Source: Allodiplogaster sudhausi
Taxonomy: Eukaryota; Nematoda; Chromadorea; Rhabditida; Diplogasteridae
Length of the DNA stretch: 64,000 nucleotides
Assembly (NCBI GenBank): GCA_945643635.1
Contig: CALZFC010000268.1
Location: 532,501-596,500 of the forward strand
Reading direction: 5' to 3'
The position numbers were made by a program, and so were the translations under genes. Shown one piece after another: positions 1 through 11,524 of the stretch. The notes beneath the pieces are model-generated. The model had not been told where the DNA came from. It saw only the letters and a program-made list of their open reading frames with translations, and did no database searches. Each line of letters opens with the position of its first letter. The stretch's first letter is position 1.

Positions 1-126
1 TTCCGAAATCATTTTGCTTTCCATCAAAATCAGTGGCAAAGAACAAAAATATAAATAATATTTAGGTAAATAAAACTAAAACAAGTAAATAAATTTTTTT
101 TATTAAAAGTTGTAAAAAAAAACAAC

Positions 127-197
127 CTCATTCTTCGGGAACTTTCCCGGCTTATGATCACGCGGGTACCAGCCATCGAAAGTCAGCGGGCCGCGCA
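127..197 (-). CDS. Candidate exon, possibly NDUFB8-like (complex I)
   Basis: Read on the minus strand, an open stretch lies between an acceptor (...TTCCAG) and a GAG|GTTG donor. It encodes GPLTFDGWYPRDHKPGKFPK followed by NE. From memory, the 'DxKPxPYPRTEEER' block of the complex I accessory subunit NDUFB8 is similar. The rest of the gene would lie left of the window edge, so no other exon can be checked. It could be a chance open stretch or another mitochondrial protein. Confidence 0.3.
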
Positions 198-210
198 CTG
201 GAAATGTATT

Positions 211-1400
211 TATTTAAGGTTGTTATTTCTCAAAAAAAAAAAATTTATTTCGATAAAATTATGTACTATAAATTTAAAATTAAATAACGGATAAATCAAT
301 TTAGACCACTAATTCGCACCCTGAGACAACTAATTCTTAAGTTGCTTCATGGTGAGAAATTTCGCAGTTCTGCTTGCCCTGAAGCTAGTTAAGAGAGAAA
401 AATTCGACAATTTCTAATGCGCCTGTTGAAAAGAAGCCAAACAATAATCAATACAACATCTCACTTCACTGTTAGAAGGGCCACCGCCGAAATATTCACA
501 AAATAAAAGAAATATTCGCTTGAAATAGATTTTTGAACATTAAAATATATTTTTAAATAAAAAAAGAAAAGGTGGAAAACCGACAGCGGCTCACGCTGCT
601 GGTGTGGAGGCAACGGAGAGTGCCGAGAGTTCGAGGCAGCATTTAGAGGCGAGCTACCTGGAAAATACATTTGAATAATATAAAAGCATCAAGAATACAT
701 TTTGCTTGAAAATACTATACTATTATAGAGTTTTCCACGTGTATAAATATCAATGGCGGCATACCATACTTGTTAAAATGATATCACGTAGAGAATACTT
801 GGAAATCGTCAGGAATCATATAAGGGCAAAGCAAGAATATTGTTTCAAAAAAAAGGTCCACAAGATCCATTGAAAGTTGCGGAGGAAGTTCGAGAGATAA
901 TTAAAAGAATTGCAGCGAAACTTCTCCACAATATGACGATAAAAAAAGTTGAATGTACACGAAGAAAGAATGAATAAACAAAGTACAAAACACCAAAACA
1001 GCGGAAGCAGAAGAGAATCCTGTCATAACCATAAAAGCGCAGAGAGTATGCAAAACATTTTCCACGCCAGTGAATTTTCCGTCTTGCGCAATTTGAGTTT
1101 TAACTTTGAAAGCTTCAAATTTTAATGTGCGCTATCGCATAACCAAGCGGACAAAGTACGGTAATAATTTCCTTCAACCGTTCGGCTTGCTCCACAACGA
1201 GCATGAAAACACAAAAGATTATTTTGTCAGCTGCGGTTATCGTGTAGTGCTTATTGTTTTTTTTGTCACTGCTGTTTTAAAGTGTGTTATTTATGGACCA
1301 CGAACCTTATTATCTACGTGAATACCCTTATTGACTTTCGATAAACTTTCTTTCATTGCATAATTTCCTTTTAAATGCGACAAACCTTTATTATACCTTC
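211..1400. other. AT-rich stretch without a recognisable gene
   Basis: Both strands carry only short open frames with biased composition. I see no conserved motif and no supported splice pair. The right end (from about 1380) runs into the acceptor in front of the LRRC57 start, so the promoter or 5' untranslated region of that gene should lie here. No TATA box or other element could be supported. Confidence 0.5.
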
Positions 1401-1412
1401 CTGTTTAGGTGG

Positions 1413-4013
1413 ATGGGAAACGAATCCTCCAAGCAGAAGGGCCGCCCGGGCACGGGAACAGCTTCGGCTATTCAGGTTTGATATTTTTCCCCCGTTTCTT
1501 CTTCTTCTTCTTCAGTTTTCTATCTTTTTTTGGTAATTCCATTTTTTTTCTTGCTTCTTTATTCTTTCTTCTTTCTTGCTTTATTCTTCCTTCTTTCTTC
1601 ATTTATTTTTTCTTTCTGGTTTTTTTCCCTTTCTTCCTCCTTCTTCTTTCTTCTTATATTGTTTACATGCTCTTGTGGTTGCTTTTTGAACTATTGCCGT
1701 CGGTTTTTGCATTCAAATACAGCTAGCTTCACATTTTTCTTATTCTTGGTCTCTCCCTTTCTCTCTCTCTCCCTCTCTTCTCAATCGTTCTCTCTCTTCT
1801 CTCTCTCTCTCTCATCTCCTCCCTCTTACTCTCTCTCCCTCTCTCTCTATCTATCTCTCTCTCTCTCTCTCTCTCTCTTCCCTCTCTCTCTCTTTCTCTA
1901 AACTCTCTCTCTCCCTCCAGGCTAAGCTGACCGGAAAGTCCGGCCCCTCCTCGACGGTCGTCCAGCGGCACCTCGAGAACGCGCTCAAGAGTCGTATCCT
2001 CCAGCTCAAGGCGACCGGACTGAAGAGGGTGCCCGATGAGTTGGCCGAGGTTTGAATTAAAAATTTTCCCCCCCAATTTTTATTCCTCAATTCAATTTGC
2101 ACAGTGGTTGTAATGATTTTCCTTGTCCAAATTTTTATAGATTTTATCCTTGTCCATATTTTTATTGACTTCTTCCTTGTCCACTCTTCGATAGTGGAAA
2201 TTGCACTTAATGATTTCTGTTCAATCACTATGGAGAACACTGTTTTATTCCCTTTTTATTTCACTTTTTTTTTAAATTTCACTTCTCATTAGACCCTTTC
2301 CATTTGCCGTTATTCTTTTTTATGGCTTTCAAAAAATGTATGTGCCTCACAAGTACTACAACATGTAAGATGGAAATAATTATAATTTTGTCGTTGGTCT
2401 TTGCTCTTTGATCTTTGATCTTTGACTTTCCATCATATTCCTATTTCCTACTGTAATAACAAGCGAGACACCTCTATTCTCCGGCCCTTATCATCTATTC
2501 TCCTGCCCTTCTCTCGAGGTGTCCGCAGTCCTCCGAAACCTGGACCTGAGCCAGAACAAGCTGCGCGAGCTGCCTCTCTACATTGGCAACTTTGGCGAGC
2601 TCAAACAGCTACATCTCAGCGATAATGCACTCGAGGTGAGGTTTTTTTCCTTTATTTTCAAGGTTTTTTTCTTTTTAGCATAAAAGTTTTTATAATAATA
2701 ATAATAACTAATTAAATGTTATCAACTCAGAGTTATTTAAAGAGTTGAAGCATTAATGAAATGTAATTTTTAACAATAACAAGCTAAATAAGTTTCAATT
2801 AGTATAAATAATATGTGACAAAAGTAGATAATTTAAAGATTTAAAAAAAAAGTGATGTAATGAAATGAAATACAAAAGCTTGCACAAAAAAAGGAAATTC
2901 CTACAGTGCCTCCCAGACGAATTGGGCATGCTGCGCAAGCTCGAGATTCTCAATGTCGCTGGAAACAGGTTGGCTTTCATTTGTATCCCTAGGAAATCTA
3001 AACGGATGATTGCTCAGAGGGGAAAAGCTCATCTAGAGTGTAATCAAGTGGATACTTTATTATTAAGAACAATATGTCACAAACCTGTTTTTTTTTCGTG
3101 TAAAATTTTATTGATCTCTTAAAACTAGTAAGCTTCCTTTTCAAGAAGAATAATAGTGAACGAAGCATTCCAAAATACTTCGCCATCCCTCCTTCTAGCT
3201 TCAGAGATTTCCTTAAGGGTCCACCAAGAATCATCGCCTCGTTTGCATTAAAACTTGCCGAAAATCGGGTAATTTTGGGTGTTTTAATGCCTATTTTCGG
3301 GAGAGTCCACACTTTGCATATGCCTACTTTTCGGGAGGTTCCTTGCAAAATTGAGACCTATTTTTAAATGTCCCTCCTCCTGCCAGACTGTCCTCGCTGC
3401 CCGAATCGCTGGTTGGCTGTGGCTCGTTGCGTACACTGTCGCTGGCCGGCAACGTGCTCTCCGCCTTCCCGCTCGTCATCTGTCATCTCCGCCAACTGGA
3501 CATACTTGACTTGTCGAAGAACAAGATCACCGAGCTGCCTGATGAGGTCCCATTTCAGCTTCATCAGGGGTTACGGTAACGGTAAATACCGTAGTACCGG
3601 CAGAATCAACCAATTCAAAAGAATCGACTCATTCTGCAAGGTATACGGTTTTGAAAACCCGATTATTATCTGCATGTATCTCCCTCTGTCCCTGTCTCTT
3701 TCATCCCATTCTCTCTCCCTCTCGCTCTCTCTCGTTCTCTATCTTTCATCTCATTCTCTCTTCCCTCTCCCCTCTCGCTCGTTCTCTATCTTTCATCTCA
3801 TTCTCTCTTCCCTCTCCCCTCTCGCTCCCTCTCTCTCGCGCTCTCTCTCTCTCTCCCGCTCGCTCTCCCACCCCCATGTATCCTTCTCTCTCGTTTTCTA
3901 TTCTCTTTCGCTTTCACACTCGCTCTCTGTCTCTCTAACTTTTTCATCTCATTCTCTCTTGTTGTCTCTCTCTCTCTCTCGCTTACTCCCTCTCTATAAC
4001 CTCTCTCTCTCTC

Positions 4014-4045
<32 letters not shown>

Positions 4046-5079
4046 GCTCTCTCTCTCTTACTCTCATTCAGATTGCCTCCATGACTGCGACTGAGCTGAA
4101 CATGAACCAGAATCAGCTGCACTCTTTGAACTCACGCTCTCTCGTCCAGTGTCCGCGTCTTAAGGTTTGAGTAAGATTTTGACAGCCTTACGACCTTAGC
4201 CTTAATTGTCCTTATCACAATGTAATTTGTACTAAGCCTTACCTATCTTTTTCACAATAAAGACCCTTCAAATTGTCATAAGATTACGATTAATTGTTTT
4301 TTCGCCTTAGCTGTACATGAGGCTTAAGAGCTTTATATTAGCACGAAACTCAATCGTATTCTCTTTCAATTTTCTTTAACGTGTCTCTCTAAATCACGTG
4401 CTCTATCGCCGACGCGTCTCAGGCAAAAGGGCGCCAATTCAAACATGAGTTTTTTCTTCTCCATTCAGATAGTACGCGTGGAAGAGAACTGCCTTCCACG
4501 GGAAGCCTTCGATCAGTGCCTCCTGCAGGACTCGAACATTGCACTCTTGGCCATCTCTGGCAATCTCATACAAGAGAAGGAGTTCCAGCAGCTGCCAGGG
4601 TCAGACAGGGTTATCGTGTTAGGACCTTCCTAACTTTAAAGGGGCTCTCCAGGGAGCTTAAAGACCTTAAAAACTACCGTACTCCTTAAAGAAAAGAAAA
4701 TGTAAGAGATAGATGCAGACGCTTAAAGTACGGTAGAATTTGTGCTCCCTTGATAGCTTCTTTAAACAGACTTCATCAAAAGATATTATTTATCCTTACA
4801 TTGTTGTAAGATTATTTATAGGTGCAAATTAATTTACAAAAAAATCATCTATCATTTGAAATATATGTAGTAAATAGTTTCATAGCAAATAGATATGCCA
4901 TGTAATTTGTCGCTGCCTAATTATGCTTTTGATGAAAAAATATTTTGAGCCTGACTTTAATACGAAATTCTTTTTCGCTTCAAATTTTTTTTTATTAAAA
5001 ATATCCTGTCTAAGAATTGTCACTTTTCAGATATGAAGCATACCAGCAACGAGTAACTGCGACGCGTCGGAAAATGTAG
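1413..5079 (+). CDS. LRRC57: Leucine-rich repeat protein, LRRC57 family, complete
   Basis: Eight exons join in frame: 1413-1475, 1921-2049, 2519-2635, 2907-2968, 3387-3546, 4072-4164, 4469-4599 and 5031-5079 (267 residues; the human protein is about 239). The start MGNESSKQKGR matches the family's MGN start and would allow N-myristoylation. LRR blocks follow, such as LRNLDLSQNKLRELP, LRTLSLAGN, LDILDLSKNKITELPDE and TELNMNQNQL. The end GYEAYQQRVTATRRKM matches the human GYDKYMERFTATKKKFA. All introns have GT-AG ends and compatible phases, and no lesion is visible. LRRC57 is a small membrane-associated LRR protein of poorly known function. Two introns contain long CT microsatellites and the last holds a TTAA-flanked MITE. 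An acceptor (CTGTTTAG) lies 4 nt before the ATG, which points to trans-splicing or a 5' UTR intron. Confidence 0.93.
1741..1918 (+). repeat. CT microsatellite in LRRC57 intron 1
   Basis: A CT-rich run about 180 bp long ends directly at the acceptor of LRRC57 exon 2 (CTCCCTCCAG at 1911-1920). It therefore serves as an oversized polypyrimidine tract. The pyrimidine strand is the sense strand. Confidence 0.9.
3680..4066 (+). repeat. CT microsatellite in LRRC57 intron 5
   Basis: Nearly 390 bp of CT-rich sequence with internal short duplications ('ctttcatctcattctctctt' recurs) ends just before the acceptor of exon 6. The pyrimidine strand is again the sense strand. Confidence 0.9.
4640..4761. mobile_element. 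Short TTAA-flanked MITE in LRRC57 intron 7
   Basis: A 122-bp element is flanked by TTAA at 4636-4639 and 4762-4765. Its ends are inverted copies: aggggctctccagggagc on the left, and agaagctatcaagggagc when the right end is read in reverse. Ends and target site match the larger TTAA elements elsewhere in this window. It is non-coding and lies between LRRC57 exons 7 and 8. Confidence 0.7.
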
Positions 5080-5699
5080 GAATGACGCTGGATTACGGTA
5101 GCAACCTACATTCGACACCTTTTCACCACTATGCATATGGTTGCATGCCTGGAAATCACTTATATTGCCCGTTCTTGACCATTCCAATGATCACTTATAT
5201 TCAGACTTATGTACAAATACTAGTCAGTAATGCTTGATGTTTCCTGGATGTGACACATGTTTTTTTTGGCTTGTCTTTCGCTTTATATATCGTGGAGAAT
5301 TTATGCAAAATTCTTAGATATACAAGAATATTTAGGCATAATCATCGAAGGCTTGCTATAGATTTTAACAGTCTAAGCGGAGTAGAGATGCTTAATTATA
5401 TCTACATAATTATTGAATGATGGGATAAAAGTTATTTATTTAATAAAAAGCCAAATAAAGCTTATAAATTTGGGTAACAAATGGACAAAAAACAAACATT
5501 CAAGAAAGAAGGAGATGATGGTCATCGCACAGAGAGAACCGTGTAACTTCATCCTCATTGATAGAATGCAGGTGGTTATCACGCTATGGAATTGCTCATT
5601 TATGCCCACTTGCCTGAACACGCTGCAACGAAGTGGAATTCGAAAGTATTACTGCTTGTCAACTATCAGTATGAATATTTAAGAGTCCTCTCCTCTATT

Positions 5700-5701
5700 G
5701 C

Positions 5702-5754
<53 letters not shown>

Positions 5755-6724
5755 ATCTCTCTCACTCGTTATTTTCTCTCTCTCTCTCTTTCTCTTTCTC
5801 TCTCTCACTCTCTTTCTCTCTCTCTCACTTTGTATGCCTCTCTCTCTCTCCTCTCTCGCTCTCTCTTTATGTCTTCGCTCTCATTGTTTATATTACTCTT
5901 TCTCTCTCTCTCACACTCTGTCTTCTCTCTCATTCTTTATCTTATTCTTTCTCTCTCTCTATGTCTTCTTTTTCATTCTCTCTCTCATTCTTGCTCTCGC
6001 CCTCTCCTCTCCCTCTCCTCTCTCTCTCTCTCTCTCTCACTCTCTACTCCTCTCTCCCTCTTTTTCTCTTTCTCTCTCTGTCTCCCCTCTCTCCCTCTTT
6101 TTCTCTTTCTCTCTCTGTCTATCTCTCCCTCTCTGTCCCACTCTCTTTCGCTCAATATCTCTCCTCTTCTCTCCCTCTCTCTCTCTCTTCTCATGTTGAT
6201 CTTAAGGTGTTCGGCCCCAAAATATATTTATCGGTTTGAGCGTTTATCTGTTCCAGAGAATACTCAACACAAGGTATTCTTACCTTGTGTGCATTATTAT
6301 TAACGAAAGAAAGATTTTGGCACTCTGTCTTCTCTCTCATTCTTTCTCTTATTCTTTCTCTCTCTCTATGTCTTCTTTCTCATTCTCTCTCTCATTCTCG
6401 CTCTCGCCCTCTCCTCTCCCTCTCCTCTCTCTCTCTCTCTCACTCTCTACTCCTCTCTCCCTCTTTTTCTCTTTCTCTCTCTGTCTCCCCTCTCTCCCTC
6501 TTTTTCTCTTTCTCTCTCTGTCTATCTCTCCCTCTCTGTCCCACTCTCTTTCGCTCAATATCTCTCCTCTTCTCTCCCTCTCTCTCTCTCTTCTCATGTT
6601 GATCTTAAGGTGTTCGGCCCAAAAAAATATATTTATCGGTTTGAGCGTTTATCTGTTCCAGAGAATACTCAACACAAGGTATTCTTACCTTGTGTGCATT
6701 ATTATTAACGAAAGAAAGATTTTG
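5700..6724 (+). repeat. CT-rich tract with a tandem duplication of about 405 bp
   Basis: CT microsatellite is followed by a unit that ends in 'catgttgatcttaaggtg', a short AT stretch and the small palindrome CACAAGGTATTCTTACCTTGTG-like (about 6268-6290). The unit repeats with a period of 403-407 bp: the 'catgttgat' landmark is at 6192 and again at 6595. The copies are nearly identical, so the duplication is recent. No gene is seen between 5080 and 7285. Confidence 0.8.
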
Positions 6725-6774
6725 GCTTATGCTACTTGCCAATGTTGCCTCAGTTACAAATAGCAATTTCATTT

Positions 6775-7175
6775 TTTTTAGAAAGCAGAGCAATACCACT
6801 TGGCTGCGTTCGCAAAAGAGCAAGGAGACGGAGCGCAGTGGAACGAGATCTCCAAGCTGTGAGAAGACAGCCAAGTGAGTGTGGTATATTGAATTTTCTA
6901 AGTTTTATTTCTATTTTAGATTATTTGGTTATTTAGATGTTATTTGGAGTATTCGTTTTTTACTTCTCAAGTTGGAAGTTGCTTTTCAGAATTTTCTCGT
7001 TTTCTTCCAATTTGCGTAGTTTCATCTTATGCTTACTGTACACAAGGTATAGTATTCTTGCCTTGTGGACAATTTCATTTTTTTTAGAATGCCGGGGCTG
7101 CCTTCGCAAAGGAGCAAGGCGAGGGAGCGCAGTAGGACGAGATCTCCAAGCAGTGCGGAGAGTAGACAGTGAAGG
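6775..7175 (+). pseudogene. Two diverged exon-like copies upstream of the CDC5L exon
   Basis: Two related stretches (about 6781-6863 and 7087-7171) each follow an acceptor-like TTTTTTAG. They can be read AAFAKEQGDGAQWNEISKL-stop and AAFAKEQGEGAQ-stop-DEISKQC. The spacing of W, I and QC loosely resembles the end of a Myb repeat, as in CDC5L repeat 1, and the CDC5L repeat-2 exon lies next to them. Both have stops, so they are at best relics. The Myb reading is weak. Confidence 0.3.
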
Positions 7176-7218
7176 TCAGCTTTGGATAACTCGTCGTTTT
7201 AAAAATGCACATTTATAG

Positions 7219-7443
<225 letters not shown>

Positions 7444-7879
7444 TGAGCAGACAAGAATTAAAGCACTTTCAAACAAGGGTGTTTTGCTCATTATACTTAG
7501 ATGTTCTTTTATGTTTACGAGTTTTTGCCACCTCAGCTAATTCCATAAACGTTTATATGTTCAGGCATGGTCACTGATACAGTAATCTATTTTTCTTTGA
7601 GTTTCTTGTTTACCGTATCATATTTTTGGAAAAAAAATGGCTCTGTTCTCCAAAAAATTTTTCCCGAGTTCGAATTCCGTAAAATTCCTATGAGATAGTA
7701 AAGTATTTCGTTGTTTTCACAATAGTCTAAAAGAAAGTAATTTATTCAGCTACGAACAGCTGCTAATTTTTCTAAGCGAGCTACTAGAAGTGTACTGATT
7801 ACGGTACTCTGCCTACAGTACCATTATCTTGTTTGACGGAGACACACTCGACCTAATTTAACTTGCACTCGTTGTTCAG

Positions 7880-7974
7880 GTTCATCTCTCGAAGACCAAG
7901 CAGACCAAGTATAGCGAGTCTCGCCGTCTTCTCGTCTTTGCAGCCTACTCTGCCGGTAATGCAGTGTACGCCAT
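7880..7974 (+). CDS. Unidentified candidate exon
   Basis: Between GTTGTTCAG and CCAT|GTAGGT lies an open, protein-like stretch that starts VHLSKTKQTKYSESRRLLVF. I do not recognise it with confidence; the first residues weakly recall the N terminus of the ribosome-assembly factor MRT4. It lies between a CDC5L exon and ACSL exons and matches neither family, which adds to the patchwork character of this segment. Confidence 0.3.
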
Positions 7975-8115
7975 GTAGGTTTGGAGGCGTTCTTATTCTT
8001 TAGGCAGACTGGAAGATTTTAACATTGTTTTGTTTCCTGAGTTTTGTGTTTTTATTTGAGGATTTGTTTGGAGTAAATAATACGAGTTTAATGATATAAA
8101 TAAACTTGTTTCCAG

Positions 8116-8802
8116 GTCGAGATGTGCGCAAGAAAGAGGCCGAGAAACTCGCTGAATTCCGCACGCAACGCGACTGCATTCAGCTTGTGGAGGCCGTGTG
8201 TTTCATGGTCGGCGCCCGCGTCGGCTTCTTCCGCGGAGACATTCGCGGACTCGTCGACGACATCAAGGAGCTCAGGTCTACCGTACTCCCTGTCGTCCCT
8301 CGTGTCCTCAACAGGCTCTACGATAGGTTAGAGATGATCGAGCATGTCTTAGAGGATGGTTTGAGATAGAATAAGACAGCTGACTTGTTGGCATTTATTG
8401 TATCGCAAGTTTTAAAGTAGAGCCTTCTCTAATAAGAATCCTCGGAGAGCATAGGAATCCTCATAGCATAGTGATGGTTTCAGGGTGATCCGAAAAAAAA
8501 CTATGGTATGAAAAAAATGAACAGTTTATATTAGTTATTAATAACTTGTGAAAGAATAACATATACTATTACAGTAATGATTTATGGCATTTCAGCTTCG
8601 TCGTCCGCTCGAACTCATGGCTGGATCAGATCGTGTTCAAGAAGATCCGCGAAGGAATGGGAGGCCGAGTGAAGCTGATGATTGCGGGCAGTGCTCGCCT
8701 CGCTGAGAACGTCCTGACCTTTGTGCGCGCAGCCATGAGATGCATCGTCGTGGAGGGATACGGACAGACCGAGTGTGTCGCGGCTTGCTCGGTCAGCACG
8801 AT
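8116..8802 (+). pseudogene. Long-chain acyl-CoA synthetase (ACSL) fragment, two exons
   Basis: Exon 8116-8326 encodes LVEAVCFMVGARVGFFRGDI, then RGLVDDIKELRSTVLPVVPR and VLNRLYDR. Exon 8596-about 8802 encodes SWLDQIVFKKIREGMGGRV, KLMIAGSARLAENVLTFVRA and EGYGQTECVAACS. These match the central part of ACSL enzymes, including the adenylate-binding YGQTE motif. ACSLs activate long-chain fatty acids to acyl-CoA at ER or mitochondrial membranes. The fragment lacks the N-terminal P-loop half, the 30 or so residues that should link the two exons, and everything after YGQTE. The first 22 residues of exon 1 (RDVRKKEAEKLAEF...) do not fit the family at that position. It is a fragment, not a complete enzyme. 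Confidence 0.75.
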
Positions 8803-9221
8803 GGAATCTCCGTTGCTTTCTCTCAATCTCTGTTTTTTTTCCTCGCCATTTAGTCCAAAACTATTTTTTTCTCATTTTTGTTTTAGTTGCTCCTTTTTCG
8901 CCTTCCCATCCATACATGCCCACTTTTGGTTGGAGTTCCCCCTTTCGTGGTAACTTCTTCTTAGCCTTGGCTCAGTTTCTTTAGGTCGCCCCTTCCCGTT
9001 TTCTTTCTTGTTCTGTTTTGCCATTCACGGGGAGTTAAGACGACACTTAGAAACATTTTAGTGTGGCATCATGTCGAGAGAAGCTAATCTTAAGACCTTG
9101 TTGGGATACGGTATCACTAAATAAAGGGACGCTATGTCAAATGTCGCCATTCTTGGTTTTTCGCTTAATTTTCTTCTTTATTGAATAGTATATTGAAATA
9201 AAATTATGATTATTATTGTAG

Positions 9222-9309
9222 CTGGCTGGCAACGTGTCGCGCTCGACTTTCTCCGTGTGTCGAGGCGCTATTCGACCAACTACCGGACGAATTCAGATTA
9301 GATGAGTAA
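9222..9309 (+). CDS. Candidate 3'-terminal exon
   Basis: After an acceptor (TTATTGTAG), a short open stretch reads WLATCRARLSPCVEALFDQL, then PDEFRLDE and stop. It would serve as a last exon for any transcript running through the CDC5L/ACSL fragments. No family was recognised. Confidence 0.22.
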
Positions 9310-9578
9310 TTTTCTCAGCAACGCTATTTTCTTCATCATATTTGCTTTTGGCTTGTGGATTATTTATAGCATCACCGTCTGCTTCGTTCCGCATGTTTCT
9401 CTCGGCTGCTTTTACGGTGGTTAAGGCACCGGCATTGGAATTCGAATGGGTTTTTTTCACAACTTTTAGTATTGCTTCATTTTCGTGTTATGTGTGATAA
9501 GCGTGCTATACCTTTAATCTTCTTTGGACTGTGTGTGGCCCTAAAGAGGGCCGTTGGGTTCTGGGTTTAGCTGTCTTG

Positions 9579-11176
9579 CTAGCAGCTTCCGTAGAGTGTT
9601 CCTGATTCGATAGTGAAGTGCTTTGCAATTGCCCTCCACTGCTTCTCCGTGCTTCTTATGCAGGCGTATTGTCTCTGTCGGTTCTTAAACGCTGCATGTA
9701 ATGACTCTATTCCTTGTTCGCTCATGGCACCCCAGCTTCCGTAAGTGGACATGAATGGGAAGACATGCCGGAGAAGCATGTGCATCTTGGGCGTTCTTGA
9801 TATTGTGCCGTTTTCAAGCTTCGAGCACACTTCTTCAAACCGATTCAGGATCCTCTTTAGCTGTAGGATTTCTGTGTTCTGAAAGTCACGCGCTTCAGCG
9901 TACTTGACAATTCGACCTAGCAGCTTCATTGCTTCCACTCTGTTCAACACCTCCGGAGTCTGCGGGAAAGCAGACCATAGCTTCTCAGGTGCTCCTTCTT
10001 TCAAGCATTTCATGATGTGATTACCAGTGAGATCCTGGTAGTATGCTTGGAAGTCGGCACCGACCTCTCGGAACCTTTTTTCTAGCTCCTTGTAGTGAGT
10101 CCCGTTATAGGAAACAGCTTGTTTCGCTTCAGTAAGCTTTCGCTTAGCTTCTTCCAAGAGATCCCTCAGCTGTGCACTCTCTTCTGTCGATGCTGAATGT
10201 ACTTTCTCCATCTCTCTCTGTATCTCCGCGATAGACGTGAGACCAGAACACACCCGGCATGTTACTCCTTGTCATTCGTATCGTCTGCGTCGAAGAGACA
10301 GACGATAAGCAAATTCTTGACACTATTGGCATTCGGAGTGTTTTCAATGAACACTGCGGTCTTCGTTGTATCCCCGCCTTTGTCAGATATTATGCACACC
10401 CGAAGCTTTCCTTCAAACTTTCCGTCTAGTTCTAGCTCCCCTCTCTCGTACAAGTACTGGGCTTTGCGTTGTAGGGATGCACGAACATCATTCATCTGAA
10501 AAACGGACACTTCCTTGTTTCCAAGTACTACCGTTGTGAATGTGTATTCAGAAGATGATGCGATCTCTTCCATCCTCGTTCGCACCTTATTAGTTGGAGC
10601 AAGAAAGTCACATCCCAAGGCGATAAGCCTAGTCTTCAACCGTTCCCGTCCCTTCATAGACAGTCCGCAATCGATAGTGAGCTTTGCATCCTCATCTGGT
10701 GTTATTTTTTGGACTGAATTGATTGCAACACGCTTTGATTGAACATAGTCTGTTAAGATGGCTGCAATGCTTTTGTTCATCAGTTCTTGCGAACTTTCTG
10801 AAGCCACTTCTTTCAAGACATGTGACAATCTTTGCAGGCGCCGTCGACGAATGGCAACGCTGACAGAAGAGAGCGGCTGCGTCTTCCGACCACCCGTCTT
10901 ACGTCTCGTCTTCTTCTCAGGAGTGGCGGAGAGGGTTACGGTACGAGTCAGTGTTAGTGTCTCTGTCTCTGTCTGGCATCCCTTCACCCTGACATCTCTG
11001 TTCTGCACTTGCAGCTCTCGGATGGCTATCCGGTTCTCGCGGGCAACCAGGTCGCGCTCTCGCTTCAACAGCGGCACTGCTCGAATGAGCACGCATTCCC
11101 CGTGAAGTGGGAGTGGAAGAATAAGCAGGGGCATGCATACGGACAGACGGAGATGCAAAAGAAGGAACAAGCACAA
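9579..11176 (-). pseudogene. Transposon-type gene, internally deleted
   Basis: Two minus-strand open frames lie back to back: 11176-10262, then 10253-9579 in another frame. The first has a basic, helical N-terminal region (about 10900-11060), then KITPDEDAKLTIDCGLSMKG and the block RVCIISDKGGDTTKTAVF. The second starts with CRVCSGLTSIAEIQ, then has ELEKRFREVGADFQAYYQDL, then TPKMHMLLRHVFPFMSTYGS and WGAMSEQGIESLHAAFKNRQ. From memory, these blocks occur in one order in a large family of multi-copy animal proteins with a transposase-like core. There, about 60-70 residues separate 'DKGG...' from the CxxC block. Here that stretch is missing and the frame shifts at 10253-10262, so this copy is disabled. 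I found no terminal inverted repeats. Confidence 0.65.
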
Positions 11177-11524
11177 AAAAAAACAGGCACATGGACATGG
11201 CCAGACGGGGAAGCACGAACAGGGACATGGACCGAAGGGGAAGCAGAAACATGCAGAGAGGAAGGGACAGGGGCATGCAGAGAATGAGACGACGTGGCAT
11301 TCTGTGAAAGGGGTGGGGGTGCACCCGCATGTTCCCTACTCTCATGTTCTTCCATCTTACCCGGTTGAGAAAAGAATCTGAAGTAGAAAAGCATAAATTT
11401 ATGCATTTTAACTTAAAAAAAAATTAACAATCGCGGATGCATCACGACGAGGCGGGCGCGGCACGCGGACAACAACAACAAAGCGGGCGGGGAGGACACG
11501 AACGAACAAATAATAAAAAAAAAA

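Noticed and set aside
1530..1901. Long Ser/Leu/Phe-rich open frames over CT tracts here and at 5.6-6.6, 21.0, 44.0 and 60.5 kb
   Set aside because: They are translations of microsatellites (SLSLSL, RERERE, SFLFF). No conserved motif, and frames overlap on both strands.
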